Positions 34,203 to 42,752 of a stretch of 64,000 nt of DNA are shown in pieces (positions within the stretch are counted from its first letter, which is position 1; each line of letters opens with the position of its first letter). The notes under the pieces are model-generated. The model searched no databases. It was not told the origin of the DNA and saw only the letters and a list, made by a program, of their open reading frames with translations. Source of the stretch: Streptomyces sp. NBC_01754 (GTDB lineage Bacteria > Actinomycetota > Actinomycetes > Streptomycetales > Streptomycetaceae); NCBI RefSeq assembly GCF_035918015.1, contig NZ_CP109132.1, positions 3,224,001 through 3,288,000 of the forward strand, read 5' to 3'. A program made the position numbers and the translations under genes.

Positions 34203-35603
34203 GTGGCCGCGCCCCTTCCGCCTTCCCCCCGCCGTACCCTGCTCGGCCGCCTTTCGCTGCCCGAGCGGAACTACGTCACCGACGCCCTGCGCACGGAGAC
34301 GGTCGGCGGGATCATCCTGCTGGTCGCCGCGGTCGTTGCTCTGATCTGGGCGAACACCTACGGGTCCGGTTACGCGGCCGTCAGCGACTTCCATCTCGGC
34401 CCCGAGGCGCTGGGCCTGCACCTCTCCGTGGCCCACTGGGCCGCCGACGGCCTGCTCGCCGTCTTCTTCTTCGTCGCGGGCGTCGAACTCAAACGTGAAC
34501 TGGTCGCCGGTGAACTCCGCGACCCGAAGGCCGCGGCCCTGCCCGTGGCGGCCGCCCTCTGCGGCATGGTGGCACCCGCGCTCGTCTACACCCTGACCGT
34601 CGTCCTGGGCGACGGTTCCGGGGCGGGCTGGGCCGTCCCCACGGCTACCGACATCGCGTTCGCCCTCGCCGTCCTCGCGGTCCTCGGAACGTCCCTGCCC
34701 TCCGCACTGCGCGCGTTCCTGCTGACGCTCGCCGTCGTCGACGACCTGTTCGCGATCCTCATCATCGCGGTCTTCTTCACCGACTCCATCGACTTCCTGG
34801 CCCTCGGCGGCGCCTTCGCCGGACTCGTGGTCTTCTACGTGCTGCTGCGCACCGGTGTCCGCGGCTGGTACGTCTACGTACCGCTGGCCCTGGCGATCTG
34901 GGGCCTCATGTACAACAGCGGAGTCCACGCCACGATCGCCGGCGTGGCCATGGGCCTCATGCTGCGCTGCGCCAGGCGCGAAGGGGAGGCCCAGTCCCCC
35001 GGAGAGCGCATGGAGCACCTGGTGCGTCCGCTGTCGGCCGGTGTCGCGGTCCCGCTGTTCGCGCTGTTCGCGGCCGGTGTCACGCTGCGGGGCGAGGCTC
35101 TGACAGGTGTCTTCACCCGGCCCGAGACACTCGGCGTGGTCCTCGGTCTGGTCCTGGGCAAGACGCTCGGCATCTTCGGCGGTACGTGGCTCGTCACCCG
35201 GTTCACCAAGGCGGAGCTCAACAAGGATCTGGCCTGGGCCGACCTCTTCGCCGTCGCCACGCTCGCCGGGATCGGGTTCACCGTCTCGCTCCTCATCGGC
35301 GAACTCGCCTTCGCGGGGGACGAGGAGATGGTCAACGAGATCAAGGCCGCGGTTCTGATCGGATCGCTGATCGCCGCCGTATTCTCCGGTGTACTGCTGA
35401 AACTCCGGGTACGGAGGTACAGGGCGCTGTCCGAGGCGGAGGAACTCGACGAGGACGCGTCAGGCGTCCCCGACGTCTACGAACAGGACGACCCCGAGTA
35501 CCACCGCCGCATGGCCGCGATCCACGAGCGGAAGGCGGCCGAGCACCGGCGCCGTGCCGAACGGGCGGGGGCAGCGGGCAGCAAGCCGGACAGTCCGGCA
35601 TGA
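34203..35603 (+). CDS. nhaA: Na+/H+ antiporter NhaA
   Basis: This 466-residue protein starts at GTG 34203 with CGGAGG upstream. The core has the NhaA signatures: TDIAFALAVLAVLG and LLTLAVVDDLFAI, whose paired aspartates form the ion site, and ATLAGIGFTVSLLIGELAF near the C-terminus. About eleven or twelve membrane helices are visible. It exports sodium in exchange for protons. The C-terminal extension (about 405-466) is charged and soluble, longer than in E. coli NhaA. Confidence 0.93.
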   Translation: MAAPLPPSPRRTLLGRLSLPERNYVTDALRTETVGGIILLVAAVVALIWANTYGSGYAAVSDFHLGPEALGLHLSVAHWAADGLLAVFFFVAGVELKRELVAGELRDPKAAALPVAAALCGMVAPALVYTLTVVLGDGSGAGWAVPTATDIAFALAVLAVLGTSLPSALRAFLLTLAVVDDLFAILIIAVFFTDSIDFLALGGAFAGLVVFYVLLRTGVRGWYVYVPLALAIWGLMYNSGVHATIAGVAMGLMLRCARREGEAQSPGERMEHLVRPLSAGVAVPLFALFAAGVTLRGEALTGVFTRPETLGVVLGLVLGKTLGIFGGTWLVTRFTKAELNKDLAWADLFAVATLAGIGFTVSLLIGELAFAGDEEMVNEIKAAVLIGSLIAAVFSGVLLKLRVRRYRALSEAEELDEDASGVPDVYEQDDPEYHRRMAAIHERKAAEHRRRAERAGAAGSKPDSPA

Positions 35604-35643
35604 TCTGACATCGGATGTACGGATGAGGGAAAGGGAGTCAGGG

Positions 35644-36174
35644 ATGAGCGCCCCCAGCAACTACCCGGGCAGCACCGACCGCAGTCTCGGTCAGCTGTTC
35701 GCGTCAGCCACGGCCGAGATGTCGGCGCTGGTGCACGACGAGATCGCCCTGGCCAAGGCCGAGATGCGCCAGGACGTCAAGCGTGGGGTGATCGGCAGCG
35801 CTTCGGCCGTCGTCGCCGGCGTGCTGCTGCTCTTCTCGATCCCGGTGCTGAGCTTCGCCGCGGCCTACGGCATCCACAACCTGGGTCTGGGGCTCGCCTG
35901 GTCGTTCCTGATCGTGGGCGGGGCGTACATCCTGCTCGGCGTTCTGGCCCTCCTCTTCGGGCTGGCCAAGTTCAAGAAGGTCAAGCCGCCGGAGAAGTCC
36001 ATCGCCTCGGCCAAGCAGACCGCCGCGATCCTCCAGGGCGTCAAGCCGCACCCCCGCCCCGGCGACGCGGCGGGCGAGCTCGACCGCGCGGAGGGCAGCA
36101 CGCTCCTGGACAAGGCCGTCGAGAACCGCCCGGTCCAGGACGAGACGTCCGATGTGGCACGCTCGTCCACATGA
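35644..36174 (+). CDS. phage-holin-like (DUF1469) envelope protein
   Basis: This 176-residue protein starts at ATG 35644 with AAGGGAGT upstream. An N-terminal amphipathic segment (LGQLFASATAEMSALVHDEI, KAEMRQDVKRGV) precedes two membrane helices (about 48-72 and 80-105). This is the putative Actinobacteriophage holin III superfamily pattern also called DUF1469. These proteins are chromosomal and probably structural or stress-related rather than true holins. Its stop overlaps the next ATG by four bases. Confidence 0.8.
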   Translation: MSAPSNYPGSTDRSLGQLFASATAEMSALVHDEIALAKAEMRQDVKRGVIGSASAVVAGVLLLFSIPVLSFAAAYGIHNLGLGLAWSFLIVGGAYILLGVLALLFGLAKFKKVKPPEKSIASAKQTAAILQGVKPHPRPGDAAGELDRAEGSTLLDKAVENRPVQDETSDVARSST

Positions 36175-37157
36175 CCGACCCCGCTGACACCGCGTCCGAT
36201 CCTCTCGGCCCGGTGGGGCCGTTGGGCCCCACAGCCGGTACCGGCGGCCCCGTACGTATCGAGGGCCCCTGGACCCACCGCGATGTGGCGGCCAACGGCG
36301 CGCGCTTCCACATCGCCGAGCTCGGCGACGGGCCGCTGGTACTGCTGCTGCACGGCTTTCCGCAGTTCTGGTGGACCTGGCGCCACCAACTGACCTCGCT
36401 GGCCGAGGCCGGGTACCGCGCCGTCGCGATGGACCTGCGCGGGGTGGGCGGCAGCGACCGTACGCCCAGGGGTTACGACCCCGCGAACCTGGCCCTCGAC
36501 GTCACCGGCGTGATCCGGTCGCTGGGTGAGCCGGACGCCGCGCTGGTCGGGCACGGCCTGGGCGGGTACCTCGCCTGGACGGCCGCCGTGATGCGGCCCA
36601 AACTGGTGCGCCGGCTCGTGGTGTCGTCGATGCCCCATCCCCGGCGCTGGCGTTCCTCGATGCTGTCCGATCCGGCGCAGTCCCGGGCGGGTTCCCACAT
36701 CTGGGGATTCCAGCGGCCGTGGGTGCCGGAGCGTCAACTCGTGGCGGACGACGCCGCGCTGGTCGGCCGGATGATCCGGGGCTGGTCGGGGCCCCACACC
36801 CCCGGCTTCCCCGACGACGAGACCGTGGACGTCTACCGGCGCGCCATGAGCATTCCGTCGACCGCGCACTGCTCGATCGAGCCCTACCGCTGGATGGTGC
36901 GCTCCCTGGCCCGCCCGGACGGGGTCCAGTTCAACCGGCGGATGAAGCGTCCGGTGCGGGTGCCCACGCTGCACCTCCACGGCTCACTCGATCCGGCGAT
37001 GCGGACCCGTAGCGCGGCGGGGTCCGGCGCGTACGTGGAAGCGCCGTACCGATGGCGACTTTTCGACGGTCTGGGGCACTTCCCCCACGAGGAGGATCCG
37101 GTCGGCTTCTCGACCGAACTCATCAACTGGCTCAAGGATCCTGAGCCCGACCGCTGA
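36171..37157 (+). CDS. alpha/beta-hydrolase, epoxide-hydrolase type, lacking the nucleophile
   Basis: This 328-residue protein is translationally coupled (ATGA) to the membrane protein. LLLHGFPQFWWTWRHQ is the oxyanion/HGFP motif, DLRGVGGSDR follows, and LGHFPHEEDP supplies His303. The nucleophile elbow reads VGHGLGG, placing Gly129 where epoxide hydrolases have Asp (GHDxGG) and other members have Ser. The codon GGC differs from GAC by one base. Unless another residue substitutes, it may be catalytically dead. Confidence 0.85.
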   Translation: MTDPADTASDPLGPVGPLGPTAGTGGPVRIEGPWTHRDVAANGARFHIAELGDGPLVLLLHGFPQFWWTWRHQLTSLAEAGYRAVAMDLRGVGGSDRTPRGYDPANLALDVTGVIRSLGEPDAALVGHGLGGYLAWTAAVMRPKLVRRLVVSSMPHPRRWRSSMLSDPAQSRAGSHIWGFQRPWVPERQLVADDAALVGRMIRGWSGPHTPGFPDDETVDVYRRAMSIPSTAHCSIEPYRWMVRSLARPDGVQFNRRMKRPVRVPTLHLHGSLDPAMRTRSAAGSGAYVEAPYRWRLFDGLGHFPHEEDPVGFSTELINWLKDPEPDR

Positions 37158-37561
37158 CCCGCGCGAACAGGCGTCCGACGAACAGCCAATTGCCTGGCGC
37201 ATAAGCCAATTGGCTGACTCCCGCACGATTACCGACCTTGGGTCAGGGGCAGACGTCGGGGTATGGGCTGGACGCGCGACTTCAATGACGCAGCACGCAA
37301 CCGCCGCTCGACCGCTCCCGCTGGTCCGAGCGTTCATGAGGGGGGCGGCTCCCGGAGCCGGGTGCACGATATGAGCGATTTCCACGAACTTCGGCTGGGC
37401 ATTCCCCGCATCCTCCACCGCCGGGCGCGCTGGTTCTCGGCGCGGCTCCGTCACCCCCGCGGGTGAGCGGATGCGTCGACGAACAAGTACACCGACGGCC
37501 GGACGAGACGGCGAGCGCATGAGCCGGTGAACGGATGAGAGCCGGCCTACGCCGGCGCCGC
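37158..37561. other. gap between convergent genes with an AT-containing motif
   Basis: No gene is convincingly supported. AGCCAATT occurs at 37184-37191 and again at 37204-37211; the second copy is part of the palindrome AGCCAATTGGCT (37204-37215), 13 bases downstream of the first. A 67-codon plus frame at 37263 was considered and not accepted. Confidence 0.4.
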
Positions 37562-37618
37562 CCTACGGCACATCCCGTGACCCCGCAGCGGCTGCGGGGT
37601 CACGGGATGTGCCGTAGG
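37562..37618. terminator. 28-bp perfect hairpin between convergent genes
   Basis: CCTACGGCACATCCC... (37562-37589) is exactly complementary to 37591-37618, leaving a tiny loop. It lies between the converging hydrolase and marP genes, 94 bases beyond the marP stop, and is probably a bidirectional terminator. Confidence 0.85.
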
Positions 37619-37712
37619 CATGACGGCCCCAGACACGTTCTGCCCGCCCCGCACACCCGGCGACCGGACGCAGCCTGCTTCGGCGGGTGGGACGACGGCG
37701 GACGGACGCCGC

Positions 37713-38918
37713 TCAGAGCGCGCATCCCTGGCTGTCCACCTGCTGGGCCGCGGACTTGCCGAGTTCGATGTCCTCGCGGATCTCGTCGGCGGTCAAGGCG
37801 TAGCCCGTGTCCTGGTCGTCGCGGGACTTGGCGAACACCACGCCGTACACCCTGCCGTCCGGAGTGAGCAGCGGTCCCCCCGAGTTCCCCTGCCGCACCG
37901 TCGCGAACAACGAGTACACGTCGCGCCGCGCGGTCCCCCGGTGGTAGATGTCCGGGCCGTCCGCGTCGATGCGGCCCCGGATGCGCGCGGAGCGTACATC
38001 GTAGCCGCCGTTCTCCGGGAAGCCGGCGACGATGGCGCTGTCACCGCTCTTCGCGTCGTCCTCCGGGCCGGTGAAACGCAGCGGCTTCGCGTCGAGGTCC
38101 GGGACGTCCAGTACGGCGATGTCGCGCTGCCAGTCGTAGAGGACGACCTTCGCGTCGTAGAGGCGGCCCTCGCCGCCGATCTGGACGGTCGGCTCGGCCA
38201 CGCCGCCGACCACGTGTGCGTTGGTCATCACACGGCGGTCGGCGAAGACGAAACCGGTGCCTTCGAGGACCTTGCCGCAGCTCGGCGCCATGCCGACGAC
38301 CTTCACGATGGATTTCTTCGCCCGGGCCGCGACCGGGCTGCCCGCCAGCGCCGGGTCCGGTGCCTTGACCTCGGTGATCGGCTCGTCGGCGAAGGGGCTG
38401 AAGACCTGCGGGAAGCCGTTCCGGGCGAGGACCGAGGAGAAGTCGGTGAACCAGTTGGACGCCTGGTCCGGCATGACCCGGGTGATCCCGAGCAGGACCG
38501 AGGAGTTACGGACCGCCTTGCCCACGGTCGGCATCGACGTCCCGGCCAGCAGCAGGCCGATGAGCCAGGCGACCAGCAGCATGGCCACCACGTTGACGAG
38601 GGCGCCCCCGGTGGCGTCCAGGGCACGCGCGGGTGACCACGTGATGTAGCGGCGGAGTTTGTTGCCCAGATGTGTGGTGAACGCCTGGCCCACGGAGGCG
38701 CACACGACCACGATCACCACCGCGAGGATGGCAGCCGTGGAGGAGACCTCCGCCCCGTCGGTCATCTGGTCCCAGATGACCGGGAGCAGGTAGACGGCCG
38801 CCAGACCGCCGCCCAGGAACCCGGTCACGGACAGGACACCGACGACGAAACCCTGGCGGTAGCCGATGACCGCGAACCACACGGCGCCGACCAACAGCAG
38901 GATGTCCAGCACGTTCAC
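37713..38918 (-). CDS. MarP-family membrane serine protease
   Basis: This 401-residue protein has a CvpA-like N-terminal domain with four membrane helices (about 4-22, 27-47, 60-78 and 104-126) and a periplasmic trypsin-like domain. The catalytic triad is His235 (TNAHVV), Asp266 (RDIAVLD) and Ser346 (GNSGGP). Cys214 and Cys399 match the positions of the regulatory disulfide described for M. tuberculosis MarP (Rv3671c). MarP confers acid and oxidative stress resistance by cleaving cell-wall hydrolases there. The same role in Streptomyces is inference. Confidence 0.92.
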   Translation of the reverse strand: MNVLDILLLVGAVWFAVIGYRQGFVVGVLSVTGFLGGGLAAVYLLPVIWDQMTDGAEVSSTAAILAVVIVVVCASVGQAFTTHLGNKLRRYITWSPARALDATGGALVNVVAMLLVAWLIGLLLAGTSMPTVGKAVRNSSVLLGITRVMPDQASNWFTDFSSVLARNGFPQVFSPFADEPITEVKAPDPALAGSPVAARAKKSIVKVVGMAPSCGKVLEGTGFVFADRRVMTNAHVVGGVAEPTVQIGGEGRLYDAKVVLYDWQRDIAVLDVPDLDAKPLRFTGPEDDAKSGDSAIVAGFPENGGYDVRSARIRGRIDADGPDIYHRGTARRDVYSLFATVRQGNSGGPLLTPDGRVYGVVFAKSRDDQDTGYALTADEIREDIELGKSAAQQVDSQGCAL

Positions 38919-39009
38919 CGTCTATAGCCTCGCAGATTCGTCACCTGGCCCGTCCGGTCCGACGGGGTCCGGGCCGGACCCGGAACAGCGCAGCAGGAAA
39001 GTCAGCCTG

Positions 39010-39747
39010 TCATGCGCGCCGGTCGAGCGGCACCTGCTTGGCCCGGTCCCACGGGCGCTCCCAGCCCGCGTAGTGCATGATCCGGTCGATCACACCGGCC
39101 GTGAATCCCCAGACCAGTGCCGATTCGACCAGAAACGCCGGACCTCGGTGCCCGCTCGGGTGCACGGCGGTGGCCCGGTTCGCCGGGTCCGTGAGATCGG
39201 CCACGGGGACGGTGAAGACCCGGGCCGTCTCTGCGGGGTCGACCACTCCGACGGGGCTCGGCTCACGCCACCAGCCGAGGACGGGCGTGACGACGAAGCC
39301 GCTCACCGGGATGTAGAGGCGGGGCAGCACACCGAAGAGCTGGACACCGCCCGGGTCGAGGCCGGTCTCCTCCTCCGCCTCCCGCAGCGCCGCCCGGAGC
39401 GGACCGGTGGTCGCGAGATCGCCGTCCTCCGGGTCGATCGAGCCTCCCGGGAAGGACGGCTGGCCGGCGTGGGAGCGCAGGGAACCCGACCGCTCCATCA
39501 GGAGCAGCTCGGGTCCGCGCTCGCCCTCGCCGAAGAGGATCAGTACGGCGGACTGGCGTCCCGCGCCGCTCTCCGGCGGCAGGAACCGGCTCAGCTGCTG
39601 GGCCCGGACGCTGCGCGCCGCCTGCGCGACGGGGTCGAGCCAGCCCGGCATGCCGTCGGTGGTGACGGGGATCGCGCCGCCTTGGGGCGCGCCCGTCCCC
39701 GTGGTGGCCGCGTCCCGTGCGGCGTGTGTGCTCTGTGCGTGCGTCAT
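39010..39747 (-). CDS. NUDIX hydrolase, CoA pyrophosphatase type
   Basis: This 245-residue protein starts at ATG 39747 with GGGGG upstream (GTG 39753 is possible). The NUDIX box begins at GGSIDPEDGD and continues with LREAEEETGLDP. The preceding RSGSLRSHAGQPSFPGG matches the extended signature of CoA diphosphatases (LRxHxGQxxFPGG), which split CoA or its oxidised form to phosphopantetheine. It lies just downstream of nth and upstream of marP on the same strand, a conserved actinobacterial cluster (nth-NUDIX-marP). Confidence 0.88.
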   Translation of the reverse strand: MTHAQSTHAARDAATTGTGAPQGGAIPVTTDGMPGWLDPVAQAARSVRAQQLSRFLPPESGAGRQSAVLILFGEGERGPELLLMERSGSLRSHAGQPSFPGGSIDPEDGDLATTGPLRAALREAEEETGLDPGGVQLFGVLPRLYIPVSGFVVTPVLGWWREPSPVGVVDPAETARVFTVPVADLTDPANRATAVHPSGHRGPAFLVESALVWGFTAGVIDRIMHYAGWERPWDRAKQVPLDRRA

Positions 39748-39817
39748 CGGCACCCCCGTCGTTCCAACGCCTGTCCCGGGCCGTTTCGTTCCGCACGGCG
39801 CCCCGGGGTGGTGCTCC

Positions 39818-40837
39818 TCATCCGGCGCCCAGCGGCGGGGCGGGCCGGCCCGGGTAGTCCGGAGGCGGGTTGAGCCGCTGTCCCGGCTGACCGCCCATCT
39901 CGTACTTCAGGAGCTTCCTCGCCTTCTCCGGGTCCGTCTCGCCCTCTCCGTACGCCGGGCAGAGCGGGGCGATCGGGCAGGCGCCGCAGGCGGGCTTACG
40001 GGCGTGGCACACACGGCGGCCGTGGAAGATGACCCGGTGCGAGAGCATCGTCCACTCGCTCCTGGGGAAGATCGCCGCGACATCGGCCTCGACCTTCTCC
40101 GGATCCTCCCGTTCGGTCCACCTCCAGCGGCGGACGAGGCGGCCGAAGTGCGTGTCCACGGTGAGCCCTGGGACACCGAACGCGTTGCCCAGGACGACGT
40201 TGGCCGTCTTGCGCCCTACGCCGGGCAGCGTCACGAGATCCGCCAGGCGACCCGGGACCTCACCGTCGAAGTTGTCCCGCAGCGACGCCGACAGCCCCAT
40301 CAGGGAGCGTGTCTTCGCCCGGAAGAATCCGGTCGGCCGGATGATCTCCTCCAGCTTCTCGGGGACGGCCGCGGCCATGTCCTCCGGCGTCGGATAGGCG
40401 GCGAAGAGCGCGGGGGTGGTCTGGTTGACCCTCAGGTCGGTGGTCTGCGCGGAGAGCACCGTGGCCACCAGGAGTTCGAACGGATTCCGGAAGTCCAGCT
40501 CGGGATGGGCGTAGGGGTAGACCTCGGCCAGCTCGCGGTTGATCCGGCGGGCACGGCGCACCATCGCGAGATGTGTTTCCGGCTTCGCGGACCTGGGTTT
40601 GCCGGACCTGGGCTTGGGCTTGGCGGACTCCGCCTGTTCGGCGGACCCGCGCCCGGCCGACTCCGGCCCGGCGGACCGGGGCTCGGCGGGCTTCTTCACG
40701 GGCTCCGCCGCGCCAGGGCCCCCGTCCGGTCCGGGTGCCCTCCTTGCCCGCCCGCCGGTCCGCGCTGGTCCTTCCGCGACCGTGCGCGGCGCCCCTGAGG
40801 CAGTCTTCCTACGGCCCCGCACAGACTGTTCGCCCAT
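39818..40837 (-). CDS. nth: endonuclease III (DNA glycosylase/AP lyase)
   Basis: About 339 residues from ATG 40837; GTG 40861 with AAAGGGGC upstream would add eight residues. A disordered Lys/Ser/Pro/Ala-rich N-terminal region of about 100 residues precedes the enzyme. [17 protein letters not shown] is the helix-hairpin-helix with catalytic Lys, [11 protein letters not shown] has the catalytic Asp, and [17 protein letters not shown] is the 4Fe-4S cluster. It removes oxidised pyrimidines. The N-terminal extension exceeds the E. coli enzyme (211 residues). Confidence 0.92.
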   Translation of the reverse strand: MGEQSVRGRRKTASGAPRTVAEGPARTGGRARRAPGPDGGPGAAEPVKKPAEPRSAGPESAGRGSAEQAESAKPKPRSGKPRSAKPETHLAMVRRARRINRELAEVYPYAHPELDFRNPFELLVATVLSAQTTDLRVNQTTPALFAAYPTPEDMAAAVPEKLEEIIRPTGFFRAKTRSLMGLSASLRDNFDGEVPGRLADLVTLPGVGRKTANVVLGNAFGVPGLTVDTHFGRLVRRWRWTEREDPEKVEADVAAIFPRSEWTMLSHRVIFHGRRVCHARKPACGACPIAPLCPAYGEGETDPEKARKLLKYEMGGQPGQRLNPPPDYPGRPAPPLGAG

Positions 40838-41013
40838 GGCTGAATTCTCTTCTTCGGACACCCCATCAGCCCCTTTGGCCTGCGCTCTCACCGGCGTTCC
40901 GGACACCCGGCCAGCGTAGAGCCCAGCACTGACATCTGGGCCGGTCATCGCCTTTCCACGCCCGATCGGCCCCCTGCCGTAGGGTCCGGCACGCCCGTGC
41001 GTCAAACTGGTTT

Positions 41014-41027
41014 GTGATTGATCGCAC
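41014..41027. promoter_or_regulatory. putative Crp binding site upstream of crp
   Basis: GTGATTGATCGCAC is a GTG-N8-CAC dyad differing at one position from the reported Streptomyces Crp consensus GTG(N6)GNCAC. It lies about 64 bases before the crp start, well placed for autoregulation. Confidence 0.6.
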
Positions 41028-41090
41028 TGTTTTACCGTCCGGCATCATGGGGACCACGCTTCCCTGAACCGGCCGACAAGGAGAGAACTC

Positions 41091-41765
41091 GTGGACGACG
41101 TTCTGCGGCGCGCCCCGCTTTTCGCGGCGCTCGATGACGAGCAGGCCGCGGAGCTCCGCGCCTCGATGAGTGAGGTGACCCTCGCGCGCGGTGACGCACT
41201 CTTCCACGAGGGCGACCCCGGCGACCGGCTGTACGTGGTCACCGAGGGCAAGGTGAAGCTCCACCGCACCTCCCCGGACGGGCGGGAGAACATGCTGGCC
41301 GTCCTCGGGCCCGGCGAGCTGATCGGCGAGCTCTCGCTCTTCGACCCGGGACCGCGCACCGCCACCGCGACGGCCCTGACCGAGGTGAAGCTCCTGGGAC
41401 TGGGGCACGGCGACCTCCAGCCCTGGCTGAACGTGCGCCCCGAGGTGGCCACCGCACTGCTGCGCGCGGTCGCCCGCCGGCTGCGCAAGACCAACGACCA
41501 GATGTCGGACCTGGTCTTCTCCGACGTACCGGGCCGTGTCGCCCGGGCCCTCCTGGACCTGTCGCGCCGCTTCGGCGTCCAGTCCGAGGAGGGCATCCAC
41601 GTCGTGCACGACCTGACCCAGGAAGAGCTGGCCCAGCTGGTCGGTGCCTCCCGTGAGACGGTCAACAAGGCGCTCGCCGACTTCGCGGGCCGTGGTTGGC
41701 TGCGGCTCGAGGCGCGGGCCGTGATCCTGCTGGACGTCGAGCGGCTGGCCAAGCGCTCCCGCTGA
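41091..41765 (+). CDS. crp: Crp/Fnr family transcriptional regulator (Streptomyces Crp)
   Basis: This 224-residue protein starts at GTG 41091 after AAGGAGAG. The cyclic nucleotide-binding domain has LFHEGDPGDRLYVVTEGKVKL and ELIGELSLFDPGPRTATATA (phosphate-binding cassette). The C-terminal winged helix is LTQEELAQLVGASRETVNKAL. In S. coelicolor Crp (SCO3571 from memory) is a global regulator of germination, growth and antibiotic clusters. It is monocistronic, with a probable Crp site in its own leader and a large hairpin at its end. Confidence 0.92.
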   Translation: MDDVLRRAPLFAALDDEQAAELRASMSEVTLARGDALFHEGDPGDRLYVVTEGKVKLHRTSPDGRENMLAVLGPGELIGELSLFDPGPRTATATALTEVKLLGLGHGDLQPWLNVRPEVATALLRAVARRLRKTNDQMSDLVFSDVPGRVARALLDLSRRFGVQSEEGIHVVHDLTQEELAQLVGASRETVNKALADFAGRGWLRLEARAVILLDVERLAKRSR

Positions 41766-41847
41766 GCATGGCCACGTGCCCGCCCGGGGCACGCGTCCCG
41801 GAAGCGGCGGCCGGCCGAGTCGCCCACGTCTCCCGGCCACCTCAGCG

Positions 41848-41915
41848 CCCGTGTGGCGCAGACACCGGCCCCACGCACCGTGCGGTGCCTGGGGCCGGTG
41901 TCTGCGCCACACGGG
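41848..41915. terminator. 25-bp hairpin between crp and the MBL gene
   Basis: CCCGTGTGGCGCAGACACCGG... (41848-41872) is perfectly complementary to 41891-41915. The 18-base loop itself contains GCACCG/CGGTGC, extending the stem. It serves the converging crp and MBL-fold genes, so is probably bidirectional. Confidence 0.9.
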
Positions 41916-41921
41916 ACGTGG

Positions 41922-42752
41922 TCATACCAGTCCGTGTTCGGCCAGGTACTCCAGCTGGGCGCGCACCGACAGTTCCGCCGCCGGCCACAGGACCCGGTCC
42001 ACGTCGGCGTAGACCTCCGCCACGACGGCGGCGGAGGTGCGGAGTCCGGCCTCCACCGCCGTCTCCACCTGGGCGAGCCGGTGCGCACGGTGCGCCAGGT
42101 AGAACTCGACGGCGCCCTGCGCGTCCTCCAGCACGGGTCCGTGCCCGGGAAGGACCGTACGCACCCCGTCGTCGACCGTCAGCGAGCGCAGTCGCCGGAG
42201 CGTGTCCAGGTAGTCGCCGAGCCGCCCGTCCGGATGGGCGACGACCGTCGTCCCCCGCCCGAGGACCGTGTCGCCGGTCAGCACGGCCCGGTCCGCGGGC
42301 AGGTGGAAGGAGAGCGAGTCCGCGGTGTGCCCCGGGGTCGGCACCACCCGGAGTTCCAGCCCTCCCGTGGTGATCACGTCCCCCGCCGCCAGACCCTCGT
42401 CCCCGAGGCGCAGCGCGGCGTCCAGGGCACGCACCTTCGTACGGGTGAGCTCGGCGAACCTGGCCGCGCCCTCCGCGTGGTCGGGATGGCCGTGGGTCAG
42501 CAGGGTGAGCCCGACGCGCCGCCCGGCCCGTTCCGCGGTGTCGATGACGGCCCGCAGATGGGCGTCGTCCAGTGGACCGGGGTCGATCACGACCGCGAGG
42601 TCCGAGTCCGGTTCCGCGACGATCCAGGTATTGGTGCCGTCCAGGGTCATCGCCGAGGCGTTGGGGGCGAGGACGTTGACCGTACGGGTGGTGGCGGGGC
42701 CGGACAGCACCCCGCCACGAGGCTGTCCGGGCAGGGCCGCGGCGTCGCTCAC
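41922..42752 (-). CDS. MBL-fold metallo-hydrolase
   Basis: This 276-residue protein starts at GTG 42752, overlapping the NUDIX stop by four bases (GTGA). THGHPDHAEG is the metal-binding HxHxDH motif, with further ligands in PTPGHTADSL, TGDTVLG and LPGHGP. It belongs to the glyoxalase II/LACTB2-like branch (LACTB2 is an RNA endonuclease). The C-terminal helical domain YLAHRAHRLAQVETAVEAG fits LACTB2. It forms an operon with the NUDIX gene, suggesting nucleotide or RNA housekeeping, but the substrate is unproven. Confidence 0.87.
   Translation of the reverse strand: MSDAAALPGQPRGGVLSGPATTRTVNVLAPNASAMTLDGTNTWIVAEPDSDLAVVIDPGPLDDAHLRAVIDTAERAGRRVGLTLLTHGHPDHAEGAARFAELTRTKVRALDAALRLGDEGLAAGDVITTGGLELRVVPTPGHTADSLSFHLPADRAVLTGDTVLGRGTTVVAHPDGRLGDYLDTLRRLRSLTVDDGVRTVLPGHGPVLEDAQGAVEFYLAHRAHRLAQVETAVEAGLRTSAAVVAEVYADVDRVLWPAAELSVRAQLEYLAEHGLV

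Noticed and set aside
37263..37466. 67-codon plus frame in the gap before the 28-bp hairpin
   Set aside because: No recognisable family and Arg-rich composition; the upstream GGGG is weak evidence of translation.
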